Positions 1 through 7,188 of a stretch of 14,523 nucleotides of DNA are shown here, piece by piece. The translations under genes were made by a program, and so were the position numbers. Source of the stretch: Gemmatimonadota bacterium. Its GTDB lineage: Bacteria > Gemmatimonadota > Gemmatimonadetes > Gemmatimonadales > Gemmatimonadaceae. Below the pieces are notes generated by a model. The model was not told the DNA's origin. It made no database searches and saw only the letters and a list, made by a program, of their open reading frames with translations. Positions within the stretch are counted from its first letter, which is position 1. Every line of letters starts with the position of its first letter. Location: contig JARIET010000038.1 of NCBI GenBank assembly GCA_031127185.1, forward strand, positions 1 to 14,523. The letters are read 5' to 3'.

Positions 1-749
1 ATGAGTTCATCAAGGGTGCTGAGATGGTATTCCACTGTGCGGCCGAACTTAATGATGAGTCGAAAATGAGGGCGGTCAATGTAGACGGGACAAAGAGAAT
101 CGTGGAACTCCTCGAGAAGCATCACGTCAAGTACTATTGCCATTTGAGCAGTGCGGGCGTCGTGGGACGCACCTCACAAGTTCGCGTGGATGAAACAACC
201 CCGTGCAAGCCGCAAAACGCCTACGAAAAGACAAAACTTGAAGCGGAGATACTGGCTGGGCGTCAAATCAATGGATGTAATACGATAATCCTGAGACCTA
301 CCAATGTTGTGGCCCGCGCTCATCCTGGGTATATCCATCTTGCCCTGAGTGGTTCTCTAATGAATCGGATCAAGACCTTCGTCAAGGGCGGTGAGTGCGC
401 CCATCTTGTTCATGCCCATGACGTAGCGGCGGCAGCCCTTTATTTTCTGGATCGGCCCAAATCAAGTAGCCCCAGGCTATTTTTTGTATCCCGCGATGAT
501 GATCCGCAGAACACGGTCGCCTGCCTATGGTCGCTGAGTCGGGCAATAGGAGCCGGTCGGGACGTATTGGCGATTACGCCACATTCACACCTGCCTGTAT
601 GGGCGCCATTTGCACTGAGGAGCGTGGTGCGCCGAACGGGCAATTGCGGTAACGTGCGGTACTCTTCCGATCGACTGATTTCAGAGGGCTTCCGATTCGA
701 ATTCGGAATTGCAGGCATCGTCGCGAACATAGTTGCCGAGCCCCGCTAG
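1..749 (+). CDS. NAD(P)-dependent epimerase/dehydratase (extended SDR), 5'-truncated by the window edge
   Basis: C-terminal three quarters of an extended short-chain dehydrogenase/reductase acting on a nucleotide sugar in the cytoplasm. The frame is open from base 3, before the first ATG at 24. The residues before that ATG fit the family pattern leading into VFHCAAEL, so the true start and the GxxGxxG nucleotide-binding loop lie left of the window. Visible family landmarks are VNVDGT, the serine region HLSSAG (about 141-155), and the catalytic YxxxK, with Tyr at 222-224 and Lys at 234-236. An LRPTNV motif follows. The stop is 9 bases before the next gene, in the same operon. Beside WbpL- and WbpM-type genes, a plausible role is 4-keto reduction of UDP-4-keto-6-deoxy-GlcNAc, like WbpV or WbpK. 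A 4-epimerase or dehydratase is equally possible. The SDR family is sure; the substrate is not. Confidence 0.85.
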   Translation, partial: EFIKGAEMVFHCAAELNDESKMRAVNVDGTKRIVELLEKHHVKYYCHLSSAGVVGRTSQVRVDETTPCKPQNAYEKTKLEAEILAGRQINGCNTIILRPTNVVARAHPGYIHLALSGSLMNRIKTFVKGGECAHLVHAHDVAAAALYFLDRPKSSSPRLFFVSRDDDPQNTVACLWSLSRAIGAGRDVLAITPHSHLPVWAPFALRSVVRRTGNCGNVRYSSDRLISEGFRFEFGIAGIVANIVAEPR

Positions 750-758
750 GGAAGGTAA

Positions 759-1919
759 ATGCGCATTCTATTTGTCAATGCAACGCTTGATCCGGTATGG
801 GGAGGCGGCGCATCCGAGAGAACTCGCCGGCTATCAGCGGCCATGGCCAGGATGGGCCATCGAGTGACGATATTGACTATCGATCTTGGGCTGAGTGATT
901 CTCGAACAAGTGAAATAGAGGGGGTTGAGGTGGTGTCGCTAGGTTGCTTGAACCAGCGGTTCGCTTTTCCGGAACTGCCGATCACCCGGCTGCGCCAATT
1001 GATTGATCGACAGGATTTTGTGCTCCTGACTGCACACTGGACGATCCTGAACGCCATGGTATATATCCTGGCGCGGATTGCCAACAAACCCTACGCGGTA
1101 AATCCGGCAGGATCTCTGCCCCGTTTCGGTCGTTCGCCCATTCTGAAGAGCGCCTACAATTTTTTCCTGGGCAGGGCCATCATTCGTAACGCAGATGTGC
1201 GCATCGCTATTGCGCCAACCGAAATCCCTCAGTTCGCGGAGTATGGTGTGACCGCAGAAGGGGTTGTAGTAATTCCAAACGGTATCGACGCCGAGTCTTT
1301 CGTTCCGGCTGACCCATTGCCGTTCAGGGCGCGACATGGTCTGGATGATCTGCCACTCATTCTCTTTATGGGGCGACTCAATTCAATCAAGGGTCCTGAC
1401 TTGTTGCTCGAGGCTTTCGTGCAAATCGCCAGCCGCTTTCCTTCTTACCAATTGGTATTCGCTGGGCCCAACGAGGGGATGGAGACAACGCTGCGCAGTT
1501 TCGCCCAGAGCCACGGTGTGGCTGATCGAGTTCGGTTTGTTGGCTATGTAGGTAAGGACGAGAAGACTGCGGCCTACCGTTCCGCGACGCTCCTCGCGAT
1601 ACCATCTCGAAAAGAGGCGATGTCTATCGTGGTTCTCGAAGGAGGTGCGGCAGGAATTCCTGTCTTGATAACTGATCAGTGCGGGTTTGACGATGTTCAG
1701 CGGATTGGCGGTGGGCGCGTAGTCAAGGCAGAGGCGGTAGCCATTGCAGAAGGATTGGCGACTATGCTGGATAATGCGCAAGAGTTGCCCGATTCCGGTC
1801 GCAGGTTGTGCGAGCTGGTGCGCAATGATTTCACTTGGGATGCGGCGGCCACACGACTGTCCGCCGCCATGGGAAAGGCGGTGGAACAGAGGCAGGAATG
1901 CATGAAGGGCAGCAAATGA
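759..1919 (+). CDS. Glycosyltransferase family 4 (GT-B fold)
   Basis: A 386-residue retaining glycosyltransferase of the GT4/GT1-like fold, expected to add one sugar to the lipid-linked repeat unit on the cytoplasmic side of the inner membrane. The N-terminal half has the glycine-rich acceptor loop (VWGGGASERTRRLS, about residues 13-26) and a TAHW segment. The C-terminal donor half opens with IPNGID and LFMGRLNSIKG, and ends with the EX7E signature, Glu286 and Glu294, in SRKEAMSIVVLEG. This is the full usual length for the family. The start at 759 follows a good Shine-Dalgarno (ggaagg). The stop overlaps the next start as ATGA, which suggests translational coupling. Sequence alone does not give donor or acceptor; position next to the L-HexNAc genes only says that it belongs to the same polysaccharide. 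Confidence 0.9.
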   Translation: MRILFVNATLDPVWGGGASERTRRLSAAMARMGHRVTILTIDLGLSDSRTSEIEGVEVVSLGCLNQRFAFPELPITRLRQLIDRQDFVLLTAHWTILNAMVYILARIANKPYAVNPAGSLPRFGRSPILKSAYNFFLGRAIIRNADVRIAIAPTEIPQFAEYGVTAEGVVVIPNGIDAESFVPADPLPFRARHGLDDLPLILFMGRLNSIKGPDLLLEAFVQIASRFPSYQLVFAGPNEGMETTLRSFAQSHGVADRVRFVGYVGKDEKTAAYRSATLLAIPSRKEAMSIVVLEGGAAGIPVLITDQCGFDDVQRIGGGRVVKAEAVAIAEGLATMLDNAQELPDSGRRLCELVRNDFTWDAAATRLSAAMGKAVEQRQECMKGSK

Positions 1920-2773
1920 AAATCCTGATTTTCGGTGTGACGGGAATGATAGGGCACGCAATGTTTCGGGTACTGGGTCGCGATTCAGCGCACGAAACCA
2001 TTGGCACGATTCGCAGCGAAAGTGATCTAGCGTTTTTTGATGCGGGAGCAGCTCGGAAACTCCTGGTCGGCGTAGACGTAGAGAACTGTGATGCGTTAAT
2101 GGGATCATTTGTCGCGATTCGCCCGGAGATCGTGATCAATTGCGTAGGCGCCACAAAACACAAAGCGTCGGGCAATGATGCGTTGACAGCGATACCCCTC
2201 AATGCGCTGCTACCGCACCGATTGGCGAGGCTGTGTGCGGGCTTTGGTTCGAGGCTGATACACATCAGCACGGATTGTGTGTATTCCGGCAAGCAAGGCA
2301 ACTATACGGAAGATGTCCCGCCGGATGCCGACGACGTCTACGGTAGAACCAAGGCCTTGGGAGAGCTTGAGTACCCGAATACAATCACATTGCGCACTTC
2401 AACCATAGGGCACGAGCTTCGCAGTCATCTGGGCCTGTTGGAGTGGTTTCTGGCGCAACAGGATCGATGCAGGGGGTTCCGTTGCGCCGTATTCTCGGGC
2501 TTGCCGTCGGTTACCCTGGCTCAGATCGTACGCGACCTTGTCATTCCAAACCAGAAGCTAAGCGGCCTCTTTCACGTAGCGGGACCGTCAATTTCGAAGT
2601 ATGAGCTGTTGATGAATATCGCCGAAATCTACAAGAAGTCGATCGAGGTAGTCGCGGAAGACGCGCCAGTCATCGATCGGTCACTGAATGCAGACCGGTT
2701 CTTCGATGCCACCGGCTACCGTCCGCCTGATTGGAGGACATTGATAGGGGCAATGCACCGGGATCGACAATGA
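1916..2773 (+). CDS. RmlD-like SDR reductase, probable UDP-L-QuiNAc pathway 4-ketoreductase (WbvR/QnlB-like)
   Basis: A 285-residue RmlD-superfamily reductase. I chose the ATG at 1916 over the in-frame ATG at 1835. It gives the classic N-terminus MKILIFGVTGMIGH, with GxxGxxG at residues 7-13, and it overlaps the previous stop by 4 bases; the longer version adds 27 residues of non-family sequence. STD (118-120) and YGRTK (Tyr142, Lys146) form the SDR active site. The protein stops soon after the SDR fold. FnlB/WbjC/CapF enzymes of the UDP-L-FucNAc pathway carry an extra C-terminal cupin of about 100 residues and are near 370 residues long; this one has none. It lies directly before FnlA- and FnlC-type genes, so it should reduce the keto intermediate made by the FnlA-type enzyme. 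Length and missing cupin fit WbvR/QnlB enzymes of UDP-L-QuiNAc synthesis. dTDP-rhamnose synthesis is unlikely because no rmlA, rmlB or rmlC is present. Confidence 0.85.
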   Translation: MKILIFGVTGMIGHAMFRVLGRDSAHETIGTIRSESDLAFFDAGAARKLLVGVDVENCDALMGSFVAIRPEIVINCVGATKHKASGNDALTAIPLNALLPHRLARLCAGFGSRLIHISTDCVYSGKQGNYTEDVPPDADDVYGRTKALGELEYPNTITLRTSTIGHELRSHLGLLEWFLAQQDRCRGFRCAVFSGLPSVTLAQIVRDLVIPNQKLSGLFHVAGPSISKYELLMNIAEIYKKSIEVVAEDAPVIDRSLNADRFFDATGYRPPDWRTLIGAMHRDRQ

Positions 2774-2786
2774 TTGAGGATGAAAC

Positions 2787-3797
2787 ATGTTTGACAACAA
2801 GATACTAATGATTACGGGAGGCACTGGCTCTTTCGGAAATGCCGTGCTGTCCCGCTTTCTGCAAACCAATGTTAAGGAAATCCGCATTTTTAGTCGGGAT
2901 GAGAAGAAGCAGGAGGATATGCGCATATCCATGAACCATCCCAAGTTGAAGTTTTATATTGGGGACGTTCGGGACTACGACAGCATTCATGACGCGATGA
3001 AAGGCGTGGACTATGTATTTCACGCAGCAGCGCTAAAGCAGGTTCCTTCCTGTGAGTTTTACCCGATGGAAGCAGTCCGCACCAATGTTCTGGGCGCCGA
3101 GAACATGATGAACGCCGCAATCGCAAGCGGAGTGGAGCGGGTGGTGGTACTCAGCACCGACAAGGCTGTCTATCCAATAAATGCCATGGGGCTGTCCAAG
3201 GCGATGATGGAGAAATTGATGGTGGCCAAGGCGCGAATGCGGTCGGAGGGGGAAACGGTGTTCTGCGCTACGCGCTATGGAAACGTGATGGCCTCTCGCG
3301 GTTCGGTTATCCCGCTCTTTGTGGGTCAATTGAAGGATGGAAAGCCTCTGACGGTTACCGATCCGACCATGACGCGATTTCTGATGTCTTTGGACGACTC
3401 GGTTGATCTGGTGCTCTATGCGTTCGAGCATGGCCGACAGGGGGATATTTTTGTGCAGAAGGCACCGGCCTCCACTGTCGAGGTGCTGGCTCAGGCGCTA
3501 AAGGAGTTATTCAAGTCCGATGGAGAGATTCGGATCATAGGAACCCGGCATGGGGAAAAGCTTTTTGAATCCCTGGTATCGCGTGAGGAAATGGCAAGAG
3601 CTGACGATATGGGAGCCTATTACTGTGTTCCTGCCGACAATCGGGATCTCAATTACAGCAAGTTCTTCGACGATGGTGAGTTGGCCATTGCCACGCTGGA
3701 TGATTACACGTCACACAACACCAAGCGGCTCGATGTCGCTGATGTCAAGAAGTTGCTACTGTCACTCACGTTCATACAGGAGCAACTGAATGCTTAA
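2787..3797 (+). CDS. fnlA: UDP-GlcNAc 4,6-dehydratase/5-epimerase (FnlA/WbjB/CapE/QnlA family)
   Basis: A 336-residue soluble SDR that converts UDP-GlcNAc to a UDP-4-keto-6-deoxy-L-hexosamine, the first step toward UDP-L-FucNAc or UDP-L-QuiNAc. Features are the nucleotide loop GGTGSFGNAV (11-20), GDVRD (59-63), HAAALKQVPSCE (79-90), STDK (123-126) and YPINAMGLSKAMMEK (129-143). The usual catalytic Tyr of YxxxK is Met134, followed by Lys138. This MxxxK arrangement belongs to the FnlA/CapE branch rather than being a lesion. Length is normal and there is no membrane domain, unlike the WbpM homologue at 11982. The ATG at 2787 follows ttgagga. The 3' end overlaps the next gene by 8 bases. Family assignment is very secure. 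Whether the pathway ends in L-Fuc or L-Qui configuration depends on the neighbouring reductase. Confidence 0.93.
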   Translation: MFDNKILMITGGTGSFGNAVLSRFLQTNVKEIRIFSRDEKKQEDMRISMNHPKLKFYIGDVRDYDSIHDAMKGVDYVFHAAALKQVPSCEFYPMEAVRTNVLGAENMMNAAIASGVERVVVLSTDKAVYPINAMGLSKAMMEKLMVAKARMRSEGETVFCATRYGNVMASRGSVIPLFVGQLKDGKPLTVTDPTMTRFLMSLDDSVDLVLYAFEHGRQGDIFVQKAPASTVEVLAQALKELFKSDGEIRIIGTRHGEKLFESLVSREEMARADDMGAYYCVPADNRDLNYSKFFDDGELAIATLDDYTSHNTKRLDVADVKKLLLSLTFIQEQLNA

Positions 3798-4920
3798 AGT
3801 GATGACGATAGTCGGCACGCGGCCGGAATTGATCAAGATGAGTCGCGTGTTTGTCGAATTGGAACGAAATACCCGGCACGTGCTCGTGCACACGGGGCAG
3901 AACTACGACTACGAGTTGAACCAAGTTTTCTTCGATGATCTTGACATTCGCAAACCCGACTATTTCCTCGACGCGGCAGGAGCGAATGCAGCGCAAACTA
4001 TTGCCCAAGTGATTGCCAAAAGCGACGAAGTGATGGAGAAAGAACGGCCGGATGCCGTATTGCTTTATGGCGACACAAATTCCTGTCTCGCTGTAATATC
4101 GGCCAAACGAAGGAAGATTCCCGTGTTCCACTTGGAGGCGGGGAACCGCTGCTTCGACCAGCGTGTGCCGGAGGAACTCAACCGCAAGGTCCTCGACCAC
4201 CTGTCCGACATCAACATGGTGCTCACTGAGCACGCCCGGCGTTACCTGCTTGCAGAAGGTATCCGTCCCGAAACGATCATCAAGACCGGATCGAACATGC
4301 GGGAGGTTCTTGACCACTACATGCCCCGAATTCGCGAGTCCGATATCGTCAGTCGCCTCGGGCTTGAACCGCGAAAGTACTTTCTGGTAAGTGCACACCG
4401 TGAAGAGAACGTCGATTCTCCGGACGTTTTGAGCGATTTGCTGGACACCTTGAATGCGCTTGTCAGTGAATATGGTTTTCCGGTCATTGTGTCTACCCAT
4501 CCACGGACGCGAAAGCAATTGGAGACGCAGGATCGCGCCGGCTTGAGCGACAAGATCGTGTTCAGCAAGCCCTTCGGCTTTTTCGATTACGTGAATCTTC
4601 AGTTGCAGGCTTTCTGCGTTGTGTCGGACAGCGGCACGATCACAGAAGAGGCGTCGCTTCTCAACCTTCCCGCCATTACGATCCGCAACGCCCACGAGCG
4701 GCCCGAAGGAATGGATGTGGGCACGGTGGTCATGAGCGGGTTGAAACACGTTCGCGTGCTGGATGCCGTTCGAGTGGTAACCGATCAATTCGATCCTTCC
4801 ACGAGAGCGGTACTGGCCGTGCCCGACTACGAAAATCCACATGCGTCGCGTCAAATCCTGCGAATAGTCCTTAGCTACGTCGATTACGTGAATCGTACCG
4901 TCTGGTCGAAATCGGTCTGA
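3790..4920 (+). CDS. fnlC: Non-hydrolysing UDP-N-acetylglucosamine 2-epimerase family (FnlC/WbjD/CapG)
   Basis: A 376-residue cytoplasmic C2 epimerase with a GT-B-like fold, related to WecB. In this context it should act last, epimerising UDP-2-acetamido-2,6-dideoxy-L-talose or L-rhamnose at C2 to give UDP-L-FucNAc or UDP-L-QuiNAc. Conserved elements, in order, are GTRPELIK (9-16), GDTNS with Asp95, HLEAGNRCFDQRVPEE (114-129), SAHREENV with His203, and SDSGTITEEA (279-288). The AGNRCFDxRVPEE form distinguishes WbjD/FnlC enzymes from ordinary WecB, which has AGLRT at that place. The ATG at 3790 lies inside the end of the fnlA-like gene, with an aggag Shine-Dalgarno at 3778-3782, so translation is probably coupled. 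The usual WbjD-type YVxRTVW tail is present, so the gene looks intact. Confidence 0.93.
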   Translation: MLKVMTIVGTRPELIKMSRVFVELERNTRHVLVHTGQNYDYELNQVFFDDLDIRKPDYFLDAAGANAAQTIAQVIAKSDEVMEKERPDAVLLYGDTNSCLAVISAKRRKIPVFHLEAGNRCFDQRVPEELNRKVLDHLSDINMVLTEHARRYLLAEGIRPETIIKTGSNMREVLDHYMPRIRESDIVSRLGLEPRKYFLVSAHREENVDSPDVLSDLLDTLNALVSEYGFPVIVSTHPRTRKQLETQDRAGLSDKIVFSKPFGFFDYVNLQLQAFCVVSDSGTITEEASLLNLPAITIRNAHERPEGMDVGTVVMSGLKHVRVLDAVRVVTDQFDPSTRAVLAVPDYENPHASRQILRIVLSYVDYVNRTVWSKSV

Positions 4921-4926
4921 GATTCA

Positions 4927-6174
4927 ATGCGCATCCTGCTTTTGATGCAGTGGTTCGACCCGGAGCCCCAAATAAAGGGTTTGGTATTTGCCAAGAAGCT
5001 TCGTGATTTGGGCAATACGGTCGAGATCTTGACGGGTTTTCCAAATTACCCCGGAGGCAGAGTTTATCCGGGGTACTCCATCAAACCTTTTCAAGTGGAA
5101 CTGCTTGATGGAATTCGCATATTTCGTGTTCCCCTGTATCCTAGCCATGACAACTCCGCATTTCGGCGAATACTAAATTACGTAAGTTTTGGCGTTTCTT
5201 CCTGTCTTGCCGGTATTTTCCTGGTGAACCGGCAAGCGGTGATCTATGCCTGCGGACCACCGGTTACCGTTGGTGTCAGTGCCGCCTTGATCAGCTTGGT
5301 CAGAGGTGTGCCCTTCGTGTACGACATTCAGGATATGTGGCCGGATTCGCTCGGTGCAACCGGGATGTTCAACAGTTCCTTTGGATTCAAAGTGGTCTCA
5401 TGGGTCTGCAAGTGGGTATACATCCGATCGACGCATATTACGGTTCAGTCGTCCGGTGTCCGCGATCGACTGCTTGCTCGCGGTGTGGACCAAAACAAGG
5501 TGTCGGTGATATTCAACTGGTGCGACGAATCCTCGATAGACATCCGGAATGCGGGTATTGATAACCCGGATCAGGAAGGCGGGGCTGGCGCACCGCGCCC
5601 GACATTTGACGTGTTATTTGCCGGCAATATAGGCAAGGCTCAACAAATGGATGCAGTTCTCGAAGCGGCGAAAATACAGAAAAGTGAAAATCCGGCAGTC
5701 CGGCTTTTGCTGCTGGGAGGCGGCGTGGAGGTACCCAGACTCAAAGAGGTGGCACAGGCGCAAGGAATTGACAATGTAGTATTTCTGCCGCGGGTACCCA
5801 TGTCCGAAGTGGGTAGCCTTCTCGCTAGCGCGGATGTACTGCTGGTACATCTAAAGGATGATCCGCTTTTCAGAATTACTGTTCCCGCCAAGACCCAAGC
5901 CTACATGGCTGCAGGCAAGCCCATCCTGATGGCCGTTGCGGGAGACGCGACCGCACTGGTTGAAGAATCCGGAGCCGGTGTCTGTGCGCAACCGGCGAAT
6001 GCAAGATCAATCGCAAATGCAATCCGGCAGCTGGCCGGAATGGCGCCGGATAAATTACGCATGATGGGCGAAAGAGGTCGTGAGTTTTATTGGAAAAATA
6101 TGTCCCTGGATGTCGGAGCGAGAAAGTTCCTGTCGATTTTCCAGCGTGCACTCGGACAAAATGGGACTGTCTGA
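4927..6174 (+). CDS. wbuB: WbuB-type glycosyltransferase (GT4), probable L-FucNAc/L-QuiNAc transferase
   Basis: A 415-residue GT4 protein that closely follows the WbuB family. The N-terminus reads MRILLLMQWFDPEPQIKG and continues to GFPNYPGGRVYPGY. A hydrophobic, probably membrane-apposed stretch (about residues 80-125) ends in VYDIQDMWPDSLGATGMF. The donor half has FAGNIGKAQQMDAVLEAA, LLLGGGVE and VPAKTQAYMAAGKPI. The textbook EX7E pair is absent; the corresponding segment is VPAKxQxYMAxGKP, as in other WbuB proteins. WbuB homologues usually follow fnlA-fnlB-fnlC-type genes and are taken to transfer the L-6-deoxy-HexNAc made there, and the order here matches. The start is 6 bases after the previous stop and has only a weak Shine-Dalgarno, so it may rely on coupling. 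The end overlaps the next gene by 14 bases. The specific acceptor is unknown. Confidence 0.88.
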   Translation: MRILLLMQWFDPEPQIKGLVFAKKLRDLGNTVEILTGFPNYPGGRVYPGYSIKPFQVELLDGIRIFRVPLYPSHDNSAFRRILNYVSFGVSSCLAGIFLVNRQAVIYACGPPVTVGVSAALISLVRGVPFVYDIQDMWPDSLGATGMFNSSFGFKVVSWVCKWVYIRSTHITVQSSGVRDRLLARGVDQNKVSVIFNWCDESSIDIRNAGIDNPDQEGGAGAPRPTFDVLFAGNIGKAQQMDAVLEAAKIQKSENPAVRLLLLGGGVEVPRLKEVAQAQGIDNVVFLPRVPMSEVGSLLASADVLLVHLKDDPLFRITVPAKTQAYMAAGKPILMAVAGDATALVEESGAGVCAQPANARSIANAIRQLAGMAPDKLRMMGERGREFYWKNMSLDVGARKFLSIFQRALGQNGTV

Positions 6175-7186
6175 GGCTTTCGGTCAACTCTTGCTGCTTG
6201 TTGCGGCGCTGTTGGCCACGATTGTCGGAACTCGCGCATTCCAGTCGCTCGCCATCAACAGAGGCATCGTTGCAAATCCAAATTTTCGCAGCCTCCATCA
6301 GCGTCCGATGCCTCGTGGAGGCGGGATAGTCTTTTCTTTCGTATTCCTGTTTTCGGTCGTCGGCTTGTGGCTCTTCACGGCCATAGATAGAAATCTGATG
6401 TGGCCGATCGTGTTTGGCGGTACTGTTGCGACCGTATTCGGTTTTGTTGATGATGTGGTTGAAATCGGGACACGGACGAAGCTCGTGATTCAGTCGGGGC
6501 TCGCAGTGGTGGTGCTGATTTCGATTGATGGTCAGCCACTGCTGAATTTGCCGGGCATACCGCATTTTGTCGATTTGCTCCTCAGCTGGTTTGCTTTGGT
6601 GTGGTTGATGAATTTGTACAACTTCATGGACGGCATAGACGGAATGGCCGCTTCGGGTGCCACATTTCTTTGTTTGGCTGCGATTGCTTCGCTGATTCTG
6701 AAGGGAGGGGACAGGGGGCTGTTGCTGGTTTTCAGTTTGCTTGCAGCCTGCAGCTTCGGCTTCCTCATCTTCAATTGGCCGCCGGCAAGCATTTTCATGG
6801 GAGATTCGGGAAGCCTGTTTCTCGGCTACTGCTTTGGCGCACTGATTGCCAAAACGGTTACCGCCGGGCAAATCAGCTTATGGACCTGGCTGATCGTTTT
6901 TGCCTACTTCGCCGGAGACACGTCGACCACCACAGTGTTGCGCATGTTCATGCTGAAGCGCTGGTACGGCGCACATCGCAGCAATGCCTATCAGAACCTC
7001 GCCAGGATCTGCGGGAGCCATCGCAAGGTGGTTCTCGGAGTCAATCTTTACCACATTCTGTGGATCTTCCCGCTGGCGATCTGGTCGGTTCTCATGCCGC
7101 TGACGGCGCCTTTGGCTTCACTACTCGCCATCGCACCGGTGGTTCTCTGGACCTTTCGTTACGGTCCCAGGTTATCCAGTTCCTGA
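6161..7186 (+). CDS. wbpL: Undecaprenyl-phosphate sugar-1-phosphate transferase, WecA/WbpL type (MraY family)
   Basis: A polytopic inner-membrane enzyme that starts the repeat unit by moving a HexNAc-1-phosphate (D-FucNAc, D-QuiNAc or GlcNAc in relatives) from UDP to undecaprenyl phosphate. I start it at ATG 6161 (341 residues). The in-frame ATG at 6080 would add 27 polar residues that merely mirror the preceding gene. Family motifs are RSLHQRPMPRGGGI (43-56), FVDDVVEIGTRTK (95-107), the catalytic NLYNFMDGIDG (151-161), FNWPPASIFMGDSGSLFLGY (204-223) and AHRSNAYQNLAR (271-282). About ten hydrophobic segments are visible. The late motif has Asn where relatives commonly have His (HRSxAYQ). Length is typical. 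Together with the WbpM-type dehydratase downstream it recalls the Pseudomonas wbpL...wbpM arrangement. It overlaps the WbuB-type gene by 14 bases. Confidence 0.92.
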   Translation: MGLSEAFGQLLLLVAALLATIVGTRAFQSLAINRGIVANPNFRSLHQRPMPRGGGIVFSFVFLFSVVGLWLFTAIDRNLMWPIVFGGTVATVFGFVDDVVEIGTRTKLVIQSGLAVVVLISIDGQPLLNLPGIPHFVDLLLSWFALVWLMNLYNFMDGIDGMAASGATFLCLAAIASLILKGGDRGLLLVFSLLAACSFGFLIFNWPPASIFMGDSGSLFLGYCFGALIAKTVTAGQISLWTWLIVFAYFAGDTSTTTVLRMFMLKRWYGAHRSNAYQNLARICGSHRKVVLGVNLYHILWIFPLAIWSVLMPLTAPLASLLAIAPVVLWTFRYGPRLSSS

Positions 7187-7188
7187 CT

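Noticed and set aside
1835..1915. Earlier in-frame ATG for the RmlD-like reductase
   Set aside because: The extra 27 residues are not family sequence and overlap the GT4 gene; ATG 1916 gives the canonical N-terminus and an ATGA junction.
3772..4854. 360-codon open frame on the - strand opposite the fnlC-like gene
   Set aside because: It lies wholly antisense to a clearly conserved epimerase and shows no recognisable domain; it is explained by codon bias of the + strand gene.
4583..4894. 15-base direct repeat TCGATTACGTGAATC at 4583-4597 and 4880-4894 within the fnlC-like gene
   Set aside because: Both copies encode the in-frame DYVN of conserved family segments 297 bases apart; this is more simply chance codon choice than a mobile or regulatory repeat.
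5876..6871. 331-codon open frame on the - strand across the wbuB-like/wbpL-like junction
   Set aside because: Its composition is rich in Gln, His, Arg and Asn with no domain pattern, and it is antisense to two well-supported genes.
6601..7188. 588-base open extension upstream of the GlmU-like ATG, in another frame of the wbpL-like gene
   Set aside because: The translation is a shadow of the strongly conserved WbpL-type membrane protein; the first residues that fit the GlmU-like fold begin at ATG 7189.
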